NCBI GenBank assembly: GCA_023459055.1
Contig: JAEWVR010000035.1
Span: 1 to 64,000, forward strand
Direction: 5' to 3'
DNA from: Fibrobacterota bacterium
GTDB lineage: Bacteria > Fibrobacterota > Chitinivibrionia > Chitinivibrionales > Chitinispirillaceae
Length of the DNA stretch: 64,000 nt
In this document: positions 18,441 through 26,717 of the stretch, in pieces
Layout: every line of letters starts with the position of its first letter
How positions within the stretch are numbered: position 1 is the stretch's first letter
Notes under the pieces: model-generated
The model's input: the letters and a program-made list of their open reading frames with translations, nothing else
Databases searched by the model: none
Told to the model about the DNA's origin: nothing
Translations under genes and position numbers: made by a program

Positions 18441-19029
18441 AGATGTGAATGCCTCCTACAGTGGGTTAGTCAATCAGTTGTCCCCTTTAACACCCAAACA
18501 TCAATAAAACTCAAAAAAGTTACGCTGACTTCTCTACAGGGACAAATAAAACAGAATAAAATGTACTGACAGTTGTTTGTCCGGTTTATTATCCTCTTAA
18601 CCGGCAATGTTTACAAAAAGGAGTAATGGAACATAGCAACTGCTACTCGAATATAGCTATTTGCCAAGCAAATCTGAAACATGTTTTTAAAACTATTGTT
18701 TAGTATCCAGACTGCAATTGGACAAATCACCCAAAACAGTGCGTTTACAGGTACAAAACATATCAATATGATTTTATTAATGATACAATGCGATATCCTG
18801 TTACTGGTTGTTTTTTCAGGTATATCATTTTCACAATACACTTTCGCAATTAATCCGGATCCCGATTTATATTCGATTATAATGTTGTTACGGCAAGTAA
18901 GTGATTCAGAATGATTATCACGATTGTGGTGTGAATGTGGGGATACTGTTACAAACGTAGGAGATACAATGAATTTCGTTCAATTTAACGTGTACATGAT
19001 TCCAGGCTTGGATTTTGAAAGGGGAAATC
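18441..19029. other. Divergent promoter region between NRPS and sugar kinase
   Basis: About 590 bases without a convincing gene, between divergent genes, so it must hold both promoters. Next to the NRPS start, GGACAAA (18540-18546) and TTTGTCC (18576-18582) form an inverted repeat spaced by 29 bases that could be an operator. The plus-strand frame 18681-18914 (ending INPDPDLYSIIMLLRQ) and, after its stop, CGDTVTNVGDTMNF read somewhat like a decayed secreted protein; I do not call them genes. Confidence 0.35.
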
Positions 19030-19824
19030 GTGAACGTAGCGTGTTTCAGTGTTGCGGCAATTGATTTCTTTCCGCAACAAAACGCCTGGTATGCAGGTGG
19101 CAACTCTTTGAATCAAGCGGTTCGTTTCAGGGAACTCAGTTTTCAAAGTGCCTTTATCGGTGCATTGGGAACAGATGATGCCGGAGATCGACTGGTAACA
19201 TTACTCGCCAATAAACAGGTAGATATGACCTGTCTTAAAAGAATCGATGGATTTACAGCACGGAATAAAATTATTAATGATGCTGCAGGTGAACGATTCG
19301 GTGTTGATGGAGCGTGGGAGAGCGGGGTTTATGAGTCATTTAGTATGACAGATACCGATTGGACCTACCTGAATAATTTTGATGTCTGGGCCACACATGC
19401 TAATTGTCCGTTTTTCAATTCCACTCTCGCTCGTAAAACAACGCAGCTGCTGAGTGTGGATTTTTTACATTTGAGGGATTATGATCTGCTTCAGTATTCC
19501 ATGACAACTGCCGATATTGTCTTCTTCGGAGGAACTGTTGACATGATCGGAGATCTGGCTCAAATTGCAAAAAAGGTACCAGAGAAAGTTATTGTGCTGA
19601 CATTAGGTGCCGGGGGGAGTATGGCGTTTTCGGATAACAAAACGTATGCTCAGGAAGCGTTACCACTTGCAAAAGTGATTGATACAACTGGGTGTGGTGA
19701 TGCTTTTCAGGCGGGATTTACTGCGAGTTATTATAAGATGCGCAATATTCCCGATGCTTTATTGGCCGGGGCTGAACTAGGCAGGAAAGCTGCGATGAGT
19801 TTTGGCGGGGTTCCATGGAACTAA
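19030..19824 (+). CDS. PfkB-family sugar kinase, FrlD (fructoselysine 6-kinase)-like
   Basis: A 264-residue PfkB-type carbohydrate kinase. The C-terminal signature DTTGCGDAFQAGF holds the catalytic aspartate, and the N-terminal AGGNSLNQAVRFRELSF matches the substrate-binding GGN region. The overall pattern, including the short N-terminus, is close to what I recall of FrlD, which phosphorylates fructoselysine. I choose the GTG at 19030 because AAAGGGG lies 6-12 bases upstream; a TTG at 19015 is inside that site. It is divergent from the NRPS operon. No FrlB-type deglycase or transporter is next to it, so the substrate is uncertain. Confidence 0.8.
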   Translation: MNVACFSVAAIDFFPQQNAWYAGGNSLNQAVRFRELSFQSAFIGALGTDDAGDRLVTLLANKQVDMTCLKRIDGFTARNKIINDAAGERFGVDGAWESGVYESFSMTDTDWTYLNNFDVWATHANCPFFNSTLARKTTQLLSVDFLHLRDYDLLQYSMTTADIVFFGGTVDMIGDLAQIAKKVPEKVIVLTLGAGGSMAFSDNKTYAQEALPLAKVIDTTGCGDAFQAGFTASYYKMRNIPDALLAGAELGRKAAMSFGGVPWN

Positions 19825-19888
19825 TGACAATTGTTAGTTGTTTACAATAAGAGATACTGAGAAAAGCAAACTTGAAAGTGATACAACA

Positions 19889-20653
19889 ATGAACAATGTA
19901 AATAGTATAAGCTGGCCTGAATTAAATGAAAAGTATTTAGATGCCTTAAAAGATGGTGTTGAATGGATAATTGATAAATTTAATCCTGTGGGAGTAATTG
20001 CAGCAGGAACAATTATCAGGGGTAATCCTGATATGTCAAGTGATTTTGATATGTTTGTAATTCATAACGCCGGTTTTCGTCAGCGCATTCAGAAAATATT
20101 CAAAAATATTCCATTTGAAATCTTTGTCAATCCGCCATGTTCAATCATTAAAAATTTACAGGATGAATACAAATCTCAACGACAATGTACCGCGCATATG
20201 CTATCAACCGGCTATGTTCTGATTAACAAAGAGAGTATTGTAAGTGAATTAATTGCAAGCGCATCAAAGTATCTGAACATGAAACCCGACTTCGACGAAT
20301 TTCAGGCAACAATGCTACGATACAAAGCTGCAGTGTTTCTGGAGGATGCGCTCGACATTAAGAATAAGGATACCGGAATGGCGAATATCTTTATCTCTGA
20401 TTCTGTACAGGCTCTACTTGGATGGTATTACTATAAAGAACAGGTTTTTATGCCGCGTCAGAAAGAATTAATTGCTGCTACTGAAAGATTGTACCCCGAG
20501 ATTGGTGGTTACGCACGGAAAATTATGGAATCCTGTCAGGTTGACGATAAAATAACGTATCTGAGAAGACTCGCAGATCTTACTATTAAAACGTATGGTT
20601 TTTTTGAGTGGGAATCTAAACCTGAAGAAGTAAAAACTGAAACTGCAGGATGA
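19889..20653 (+). CDS. Nucleotidyltransferase-domain protein
   Basis: A 254-residue protein with a polymerase-beta-like nucleotidyltransferase core near the N-terminus: GTIIRGNPDMSSDFDMFVIH carries the G-[ST]-like loop and the two metal-binding aspartates (DFD). The C-terminal 150 residues are helical and may be a HEPN-like or substrate-binding part. Relatives transfer nucleotides to proteins, antibiotics or RNA; some are toxin-antitoxin partners, but no partner gene is adjacent. I use the ATG at 19889; the frame is open to a TTG at 19838 that overlaps nothing but has no ribosome site. It follows the sugar kinase by 64 bases. Confidence 0.7.
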   Translation: MNNVNSISWPELNEKYLDALKDGVEWIIDKFNPVGVIAAGTIIRGNPDMSSDFDMFVIHNAGFRQRIQKIFKNIPFEIFVNPPCSIIKNLQDEYKSQRQCTAHMLSTGYVLINKESIVSELIASASKYLNMKPDFDEFQATMLRYKAAVFLEDALDIKNKDTGMANIFISDSVQALLGWYYYKEQVFMPRQKELIAATERLYPEIGGYARKIMESCQVDDKITYLRRLADLTIKTYGFFEWESKPEEVKTETAG

Positions 20654-20856
20654 TACAACTCGTTTATATCCTCCCTTGACAACTCCAACCTCCTGAACGT
20701 ACTTTGATAAAGAAGCGCATAGTGAAATAATAATTAAAATAATTACGAAGTGGTAATTAAAAAATAGTTGAATAGTAACAGCAACGCTGATTGTAATGCG
20801 AAATTTATTGCGAATAGTAAATATGTTTTGTAAACTGTTTATGGAGGTTTAATTAT

Positions 20857-21681
20857 ATGCCGAATATCACAATTAATGATAAACAATGTACTAAATGCAA
20901 CATTTGTTCCACTGTCTGCGTAATGGGAATTATTGAAAAATCAACTTCTTCGAGTTTTCCAACAGTACTTGAAGAAAACAGGGATTATTGCCTGAAATGC
21001 GGCCATTGTGAATCTTTTTGTAAACAGGATGCCCTTTTGTTGGACTACTTTATTGAAGATAAAGTATCTGTTTCACCACAAGAGGGCTATGTCGATCCAC
21101 AGACACTTTCGTTGTACATGAAGAAACGTCGTTCGATTCGTCACTTTTCCTCCAGGTTGGTAGATAAAGATCTGATCTCTCAAATTATTGATGCAGCACG
21201 ATATGCCGCTTCCGGTGGAAATCAACAACCCGTTAAATGGATTGTAATCAGCGGTTTCTCTGAGGTGAAAAAAATCGCCGGACTTACGATTGACTGGTTT
21301 AGAACAATTCAGAACACATCTCATCCATTAGGGCCATATGTTTCCAGATTAATTTCTATGTGGGACAAGGATATGGATTTAATCTGCTACAATGCCCCGC
21401 ATCTGCTTTTTGCACATATACCAAAAACAGAACGGCAGATAGATGATCCGACTGATGCAGTAATTGCCATGACACACATCGACCTTGCAGCACCTTCTTT
21501 TGGGATAGGAACATGCTGGGCTGGTTTCGTTCAATTGGCTATTGATGCTTAAAAACCACTTCAGGAGGCTATGATGGTACCTGATGGGCGAATCATAAAA
21601 AGTGCAATGATGATAGGATATCCTCAATTTGAAGTGCATTCCATTCCACGACGCAAACCTGTGGAAATTATCTGGAGGTAA
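20857..21681 (+). pseudogene. Ferredoxin-nitroreductase fusion with in-frame TAA
   Basis: The reading frame encodes two 4Fe-4S clusters (CTKCNICSTVC and CLKCGHCESFC) followed by an FMN nitroreductase domain (RRSIRHFSSR, ASGGNQQPVKW, GTCWAGF). Translation stops at TAA 21550-21552 after AIDA, but the same frame continues as KPLQEAMMVPDGR through MMIGYPQFEVHSIPRRKP to TAA 21679. Intact relatives have AY-PLQE at this place, so a tyrosine codon appears to have become TAA. The gene is either freshly inactivated, read through, still active in shortened form, or affected by a sequencing error. A chance AGGAGG lies before the ATGATG just after the stop, so a separate 34-residue peptide might be made. 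Start: ATG with GGAGG 9 bases upstream. Confidence 0.88.
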
Positions 21682-21786
21682 ATAGGCTCATCAGTCAGAA
21701 AGCAAAACCCTTTTAACAACCGGAGCACTTAATGCAACAGGTATATAGTGGGTGAGTACACCATAAACTGCAGAGTACGCCAACAT

Positions 21787-21815
21787 TGAGAGTGTGTCAG
21801 AACAACACACTCTCA
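21787..21815. terminator. Hairpin between convergent genes
   Basis: TGAGAGTGTGT (21787-21797) and ACACACTCTCA (21805-21815) form a perfect 11-bp stem with a 7-base loop, between the nitroreductase and the convergent DUF457-like gene. There is no strong T-run on either side, so it may be a bidirectional but weak terminator. Confidence 0.6.
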
Positions 21816-21846
21816 CAATGTACAATGCCCCGTGAAACGCTGAAGT

Positions 21847-22557
21847 TTACCTGATTATTGATGCATTACGCGAAACGTAGTGTTTCAGCATTATTATCTT
21901 CTGAAATACCCTGCGGTCAAAATCAAACTTGATCGAGCCGATGAGTATGATCAGCGTGATACCAATAGCACATATACCCAGGCGAACAAAGATCGCCTGC
22001 AGCGTCTTGTCTCTTTGTAAAATTGTTAACAAATAACGAATCGTTTCCTGTATTCGCAGAAATACTGCCATTGCGATTGTCACGATGGTAATCTCGATAA
22101 GGAATGTCCAGTGGTATATATAATTATGTACCCACCAGATATATTTCCCGCTTACCGAAAAAACATTAAATGGGTGCATATTGAATGGATATAGCCAGTA
22201 AATAGGGCCGGTTATCGTGTCACAAATAAGATGTAATAGTGCTGCGCTGCACATTGTGATGGATACTGCCGAGAAATAGGGCTTTTTCAACAGTTTTCCT
22301 GTAATACCAAGAAGACTCATCATGCAGATCCAGAAAATGGGCATATGCGTAATATACGAGTGATGTGGTGTCCGGTCGGAATCAATAAAGATGTGATACA
22401 CAAAATCGAAATCGGGCATGATTCCGCCGATAATTCCTGCCAAAATTAAAAGGTTATAGCGTCGTGAGTTATTGATTGAGCCTATTGAATTGCGGAGTAA
22501 TGTAGTTGCAAAAACTTTTGTTAAAAGGTACCCGGCCGGTCCGTGTGCGATGATCAT
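21847..22557 (-). CDS. Membrane-bound metal-dependent hydrolase-like protein (DUF457/YdjM type)
   Basis: A 236-residue integral membrane protein with about five hydrophobic segments. The motifs GGIMPDFDFVYH, HHSYITH and ALLHLICDTITGP, placed between membrane segments, match the conserved Asp/His pattern of the DUF457 (YdjM-like) membrane-bound metal-dependent hydrolase family, whose substrate is not established. Start follows AGGAAAC. It is convergent with the nitroreductase and divergent from the gene at 22742. Confidence 0.75.
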   Translation of the reverse strand: MIIAHGPAGYLLTKVFATTLLRNSIGSINNSRRYNLLILAGIIGGIMPDFDFVYHIFIDSDRTPHHSYITHMPIFWICMMSLLGITGKLLKKPYFSAVSITMCSAALLHLICDTITGPIYWLYPFNMHPFNVFSVSGKYIWWVHNYIYHWTFLIEITIVTIAMAVFLRIQETIRYLLTILQRDKTLQAIFVRLGICAIGITLIILIGSIKFDFDRRVFQKIIMLKHYVSRNASIIR

Positions 22558-22741
22558 GTGTAAGTTTCCTGTACTGATTTGAGTAAAATCATAATTTCGG
22601 GCAGATGGATGTTTTATTGTTTATGCAGCATTTATTGATCATGGTGTGTTCCATAAAAGCATGTGTTTTTCATTAAAATATACTTATATTATACTATTAT
22701 TATAATACAGGTAAAAGTATACATTCTGGTCAGGAGTAGAT

Positions 22742-23788
22742 GTGGTTTTTTGGAAAATTGCACAATCATCTTTGTTTTTAATAACTTACGCAGCAGTTTC
22801 ATTCGCACAGTTCGGTTCACAGAGTGATTCAGGTAAAGTCGAATACAGCGCAATAAAGGAAGCATCCGGGATTGCATCCAGCAAAAAAAATCCCGGTGTA
22901 TTATGGACACATAATGATACAAAAGACAACAACCGCATCTATGCGATGAATGGAAACGGGAAACATCTTGGTATTTACTATGTTCAAAATGCAAAAGACC
23001 GCGATTGGGAGGATATTGCTGTTGGCCCGGGGCCCGAAGACCATAAAAGTTATATCTATATCGGCAACATTGGTGATAATGATCTGGAGTATGATGTTAA
23101 ATATGTGTATCGCTGTGAAGAGCCTGATGTAACAACGACGCAGGACTCAGTTATTGACACTATTGAAAATGTTGATGTACTTAAGTTCTGTTATCCTGAT
23201 GGAAAAAAGAACGCAGAAGCGCTGATGCTTGATCCGATTACAAAAGATTATTATGTTATTACAAAGAATGAGAAAAAGGAACTCGTTTACAAAGCAGCAT
23301 ATCCTCAGCCGCTTACGTCGGTTGATACACTGGAGTGCGTTGACACACTTGACCTGACCGAAGTAGTTGCCGGTGATATATCTGCTGACGGGCGTGAAAT
23401 TATTATTAAGACCTATAAAAAAATCTATTACTGGAAACGGAAGGAATCAGAAACGATCCAGGAGACCATGAAACGGAGTCCTTCCACAATCAGCTATCAG
23501 GAGGAACCTCAGGGAGAAGGATTGGCCTGGGATTGTAATGGTTCGGGATATTTTACATTAAGTGAAGAGGAAAACAGCGATTGTCATCTCTATTATTACG
23601 CGAGAAATATCATGAAGGTCAAAAAACTCCGGAATGGTCAAAACAATTCACTGATTACCAGAGAACAATTTCATCTTGTTAACACAGGACACACACCAGT
23701 GTCGTATCTGCTCAGTGGACGAAAGAATCTCCCGGGAAGTAATCGTATAAACCAGACAATGATTAAACGTGCAGGGAGAAACTACTAG
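22742..23788 (+). CDS. Secreted propeller-like protein, first of a tandem pair
   Basis: A 348-residue protein with an N-terminal signal peptide (SSLFLITYAAVSFA). It shares a series of blocks with the next gene: EASGIASSK, LWTHNDTKD, RDWEDIAVGPGPED, IGDN, KNAEALMLDP and LDTLDL-like segments, suggesting beta-propeller blades. The function is unknown. Start is GTG at 22742 with AGGAG 5 bases upstream; the ATG two bases earlier is in another frame that stops soon. The last 60 residues (after DCHLYYYAR) have no counterpart in the paralogue, which ends at the matching point, so they may come from a frameshift or read-through. The next gene begins 3 bases after the stop. Confidence 0.65.
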   Translation: MVFWKIAQSSLFLITYAAVSFAQFGSQSDSGKVEYSAIKEASGIASSKKNPGVLWTHNDTKDNNRIYAMNGNGKHLGIYYVQNAKDRDWEDIAVGPGPEDHKSYIYIGNIGDNDLEYDVKYVYRCEEPDVTTTQDSVIDTIENVDVLKFCYPDGKKNAEALMLDPITKDYYVITKNEKKELVYKAAYPQPLTSVDTLECVDTLDLTEVVAGDISADGREIIIKTYKKIYYWKRKESETIQETMKRSPSTISYQEEPQGEGLAWDCNGSGYFTLSEEENSDCHLYYYARNIMKVKKLRNGQNNSLITREQFHLVNTGHTPVSYLLSGRKNLPGSNRINQTMIKRAGRNY

Positions 23789-23791
23789 AGA

Positions 23792-24655
23792 ATGCTGCTA
23801 CTACGATTGTGTATCCTTGTTTTAATTCTGTCAATTAATATCTATGGAAAGTTTGGAGATCGGATTGATTACGGTATTGTCGATGCACCCGGTATCGATG
23901 AGGCATCAGGGATTGCTGCAAGCAGATTGAATGCAGGCATATTGTGGGTTCATAATGACAGCGGTGACAAAAGCCGTATTTTTGCACTACATACAAGCGG
24001 ACGCCTATGTGGAACCATTTATCTGAAGGGAATTATGGCTCGTGACTGGGAGGATATCGCTGTAGGTCCCGGGCCCGACAGCGGAGTATCATATGTTTAC
24101 ATAGCGGAAACAGGTGATAATAAAGCCCGGTATGATGAAAAAAGGATCTATCGTTTCAGGGAGCCACTCATTGATTCATCAAAAAACTCTATTGTTGATA
24201 CAATCTCAAATATCGAAACAATTCGTTTCAGGTATGCCGACGGGAAACGTGATGCTGAAGCGCTGATGGTTGATCCGTTGACACGGGATTGTTATATTGT
24301 GACAAAAAGGGAGATGAATGTCCGTATATACAGGCATCCATTTCCTCAGGATACGATGAAGACGGTAACTCTCAGGTATCTTGATACACTTGATCTGTCC
24401 GTAATTGTTGCTGCAGATATCAGTAGTGACGGAACTGAGATTATCATGAAAAACTACCATGAGGTTCTTTACTGGAAGATGAAACCAAAAGATACTATAA
24501 TAAAAACAATCAGGAGAAAACCTCAGAAGTTACCTTATGTTAAGGAATCTCAGGGTGAAGCTGTCTGTTTTAGTGCTGATGGTAAAGGGTATTTTACAAT
24601 CGGGGAAAAGAAAAAGAATGAAGCTTGTCATTTATATTTCTATCCGAAAGAGTAG
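23792..24655 (+). CDS. Secreted propeller-like protein, second of a tandem pair
   Basis: A 287-residue paralogue of the preceding protein, with its own signal peptide (LLLRLCILVLILSINIYG). Shared blocks include EASGIAAS, LWVHNDSGDKSRI, ARDWEDIAVGPGPDS, GDNKARYDEKRIYRF and RDAEALMVDP. It is likely periplasmic or exported. ATG follows GGGAGAA. The two genes are almost contiguous, so they are surely co-transcribed and arose by tandem duplication followed by strong divergence. I do not know the role of the family. Confidence 0.65.
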   Translation: MLLLRLCILVLILSINIYGKFGDRIDYGIVDAPGIDEASGIAASRLNAGILWVHNDSGDKSRIFALHTSGRLCGTIYLKGIMARDWEDIAVGPGPDSGVSYVYIAETGDNKARYDEKRIYRFREPLIDSSKNSIVDTISNIETIRFRYADGKRDAEALMVDPLTRDCYIVTKREMNVRIYRHPFPQDTMKTVTLRYLDTLDLSVIVAADISSDGTEIIMKNYHEVLYWKMKPKDTIIKTIRRKPQKLPYVKESQGEAVCFSADGKGYFTIGEKKKNEACHLYFYPKE

Positions 24656-24678
24656 GGTATGACGTGAGCCTCACTTCA

Positions 24679-24724
24679 GCCTCACCCCCCGGCCCCCTCT
24701 CCGCAAGCGGTAGAGGGGGAGCAG
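24679..24724. repeat. GC-run palindromic repeat, family B
   Basis: GCCTCACCCCCCGGCCCCCT, then CTCCGCAAGCGGTAGAGGGG. The CCGCAAGCGG centre forms a small perfect hairpin inside the larger C-run/G-run pairing. It lies 24 bases after the second propeller gene and may act as its transcription end. The copy at 28231 has the same centre. Confidence 0.8.
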
Positions 24725-24797
24725 GATAAAATCAAAAGCATACTCTTATATTGTCAACACTGTTAAATAATCAGATATATTATCATAGGGGAATAAC

Positions 24798-25427
24798 TTG
24801 AATATAGTAAGAGATTTTAATAAAGATGCTGCGACCTGGGATGAGAATCCAGGGCGTGTCAGGGTTGCACAGAAAATTGCCGAGACAATTATTGCGACGG
24901 GTATGCTTGATAAAAGAGATTCGCTGATGGATTTCGGGTGTGGTACCGGACTTGTCAGTCTTGCACTTGAACCGCTTGTCGATACAATCACCGGTGTTGA
25001 CAGTTCCCGCGGGATGCTTGATGTATTCAACAATAAAATAACACATTATGCGATTGACAATGTTAGCACTGCACTGGTTGATATCGACAATGCCGAACTG
25101 CCATCAGGGCCATTCAATTGTATCGTGAGCAGCATGACGATGCATCATATAAAAGATATTCCCCTGTTATTAAAGAAACTTCACGCAATTCTGGAGAAAA
25201 ATGGAAAACTGTTTATTGCAGATCTTGACAGTGAGAATGGAAATTTTCATGAAAACAATGATGGCGTTTTTCATTTCGGCTTCGACAGAAACAAGTTTAC
25301 TTCGTTATTGGAGGAAGCTGGTTTCGGTTTTGTCTCTGCACAAACTGCCACGGAGATACAAAAACCTGATAGTCAGGGGAGGAGTACAACATTCACCGTG
25401 TTTCTTCTAACTGCTGTAAAAAATTAG
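24798..25427 (+). CDS. Class I SAM-dependent methyltransferase
   Basis: A 209-residue methyltransferase of the Methyltransf_11/25 type. Motif I is DFGCGTGLVSLAL, the acidic residue after strand 2 is in TGVDSSRGML, and the motif around strand 4 is NCIVSSMTMHHIKD. The N-terminal FNKDAATWDENP is common in small-molecule or quinone-like methyltransferases of this class. Start is a TTG at 24798 after TAGGGGA; no ATG is available at the right place. Single gene between two repeats; substrate unknown. Confidence 0.8.
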   Translation: MNIVRDFNKDAATWDENPGRVRVAQKIAETIIATGMLDKRDSLMDFGCGTGLVSLALEPLVDTITGVDSSRGMLDVFNNKITHYAIDNVSTALVDIDNAELPSGPFNCIVSSMTMHHIKDIPLLLKKLHAILEKNGKLFIADLDSENGNFHENNDGVFHFGFDRNKFTSLLEEAGFGFVSAQTATEIQKPDSQGRSTTFTVFLLTAVKN

Positions 25428-25476
25428 TGATTTATGTCTACCCACACCAAAACTTTTGTAACCCGTCACTTCCTCC

Positions 25477-25908
25477 CTATCGCATGATTAATGAACGTAG
25501 TGGTATGGGCTTATTGAAAAATGCATAGATCCTGTTGAAATACTCCATTTGCTCTTTTCTAAAAAAGAGTGATCTGATCAGGACTTTTTGATTCATGAAC
25601 CGATAGAACGAATCGATTGCATGGATCTGCTTTTGGCTTAAAAAGTATACCCTGAGCAGGATTGGTTTGTTTAAAAGATAACAGTATGATATAAGATTTT
25701 TTAACCACATTCTGACATAATGTTTTTTTGGCAATCGGGCTACAGCTCTGATTCGATGTGCTTTTTTGTCATCAGAACTTCTGAAGAGAAGATAGTATTG
25801 CCCGCGAAGACAGACAAAACAATCATCAAGATTGTGCTTGCCGGGAACTGGTCGTACTTGCCGGTATTTATGAAGTGCTTTTGCGATTGTCTTATCTTTA
25901 TCGATCAT
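25477..25908 (-). CDS. Hypothetical protein with internal ~25-residue repeats
   Basis: A 143-residue basic protein that I do not recognise. Its second half contains an imperfect repeat seen three times: YLLNKPILLRVYFLS, then YRFMNQKVLIRSLFF, then YAFFNKPIPLRSLIM at the very C-terminus, spaced about 25 residues apart. The first half has VCLRGQYYLLFRSSDDKKA. No signal peptide or clear membrane segment. The start at 25908 is set by GGGGAGG 6 bases upstream. It stands alone between the methyltransferase and queF. Confidence 0.55.
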   Translation of the reverse strand: MIDKDKTIAKALHKYRQVRPVPGKHNLDDCFVCLRGQYYLLFRSSDDKKAHRIRAVARLPKKHYVRMWLKNLISYCYLLNKPILLRVYFLSQKQIHAIDSFYRFMNQKVLIRSLFFRKEQMEYFNRIYAFFNKPIPLRSLIMR

Positions 25909-26019
25909 GGTAACCTCCCCGATGACCATCAGGAAAAATTTCGTGTATTTGATTTAATTATAGCATCGGGGGATTCTGAAAATAAACAAGAATAGGGGTA
26001 TTTCACCCCACTTTTTATT

Positions 26020-26484
26020 TTACTCACCGAAGGACTTGCAGTATGGTTTTAACGGAGCGATTAAAAGATCTGCACCTGAGGGGCGCTCAGTCGGTGTTTC
26101 GAATACGACAGTAGTATCAACATTGCCGCGAGGAAAAAAGTCTCCGGCAACCATCAGCCATTTTGGTTTTAACACATTATTAAGTGTGGTAAAGAGGTGT
26201 GATGTCACTGTTTCGTGAAAAGTTCCGATCATTCTGAATGAATTAAGATAGAGTTTCCATGATTTGAGTTCGATACACTTTTCTGATGGAAGATAGTATA
26301 GTGCGATTGATGCAAAATCGGGATATCCGGTTTTTGGACAGACGCAGGTAAACTCGGGGAAAACAATTCTTATTACACCGCTTTTGACTTTTGATGAGTC
26401 ATAGGGGCACGGAAATGTTTCAAGTTCAGGAAGCATATTTGCTTTTATTGCATCATCAAGCAGCGTAACATTTTGAAAAAACAT
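26020..26484 (-). CDS. queF: NADPH-dependent preQ0 reductase QueF
   Basis: A 154-residue QueF of the short (unimodular) type. The catalytic cysteine is in FTCVCPKTGYPDF and the QueF motif ELKSWKLYLNSFR (usually ELKSYK or ELKSLK) follows. QueF reduces 7-cyano-7-deazaguanine to preQ1 in queuosine tRNA modification, in the cytoplasm. I start at 26484 (MFFQNVTLL) because AAAGGAT lies 6 bases upstream; the frame is open to 26604 but that extension crosses a palindrome. No other queuosine genes are near. Confidence 0.92.
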   Translation of the reverse strand: MFFQNVTLLDDAIKANMLPELETFPCPYDSSKVKSGVIRIVFPEFTCVCPKTGYPDFASIALYYLPSEKCIELKSWKLYLNSFRMIGTFHETVTSHLFTTLNNVLKPKWLMVAGDFFPRGNVDTTVVFETPTERPSGADLLIAPLKPYCKSFGE

Positions 26485-26500
26485 ATTAATCCTTTTGAAA

Positions 26501-26526
26501 TGCCATGTGACGTGTGACACGTGGCA
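26501..26526. promoter_or_regulatory. Palindrome upstream of queF, candidate operator
   Basis: TGCCATGTG-ACGTGTGA-CACGTGGCA is an inverted repeat with 9-base arms and one mismatch (T against C, a G-U pair in RNA), 17 bases upstream of the queF start codon. Its size and place suit a dimeric repressor site or an RNA hairpin in the leader. I saw no preQ1 riboswitch pattern. Confidence 0.45.
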
Positions 26527-26717
26527 GATATTAAAAAACATCCACATTATAAAAATACCTGTTGTTTGTGTAAAAAACATCATATTTTGTGTTTGTTTAC
26601 ACATAGGTAGTTTTCATGGTGTGCTCCGGAAGGTATTTTAAGCTGAAATAAGAAGCATCGTAAATCATTTCCCGTTGTTTCGGGATATTTTGTGCATACC
26701 GGCAAGAAAAGAGTATA

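Noticed and set aside
18681..18914. Plus-strand ORF of 77 codons upstream of the sugar kinase
   Set aside because: It has no ribosome site, lies in a divergent promoter gap and resembles no family; perhaps decayed sequence.
19030..20653. Kinase and nucleotidyltransferase as part of the NRPS cluster
   Set aside because: They are divergent from the NRPS, separated by about 590 bases, and their families do not suggest a tailoring role; kept separate.
19889..20653. MNT/HEPN toxin-antitoxin pair
   Set aside because: A nucleotidyltransferase core is present, but no HEPN partner gene is adjacent and the protein is longer than typical MNT antitoxins.
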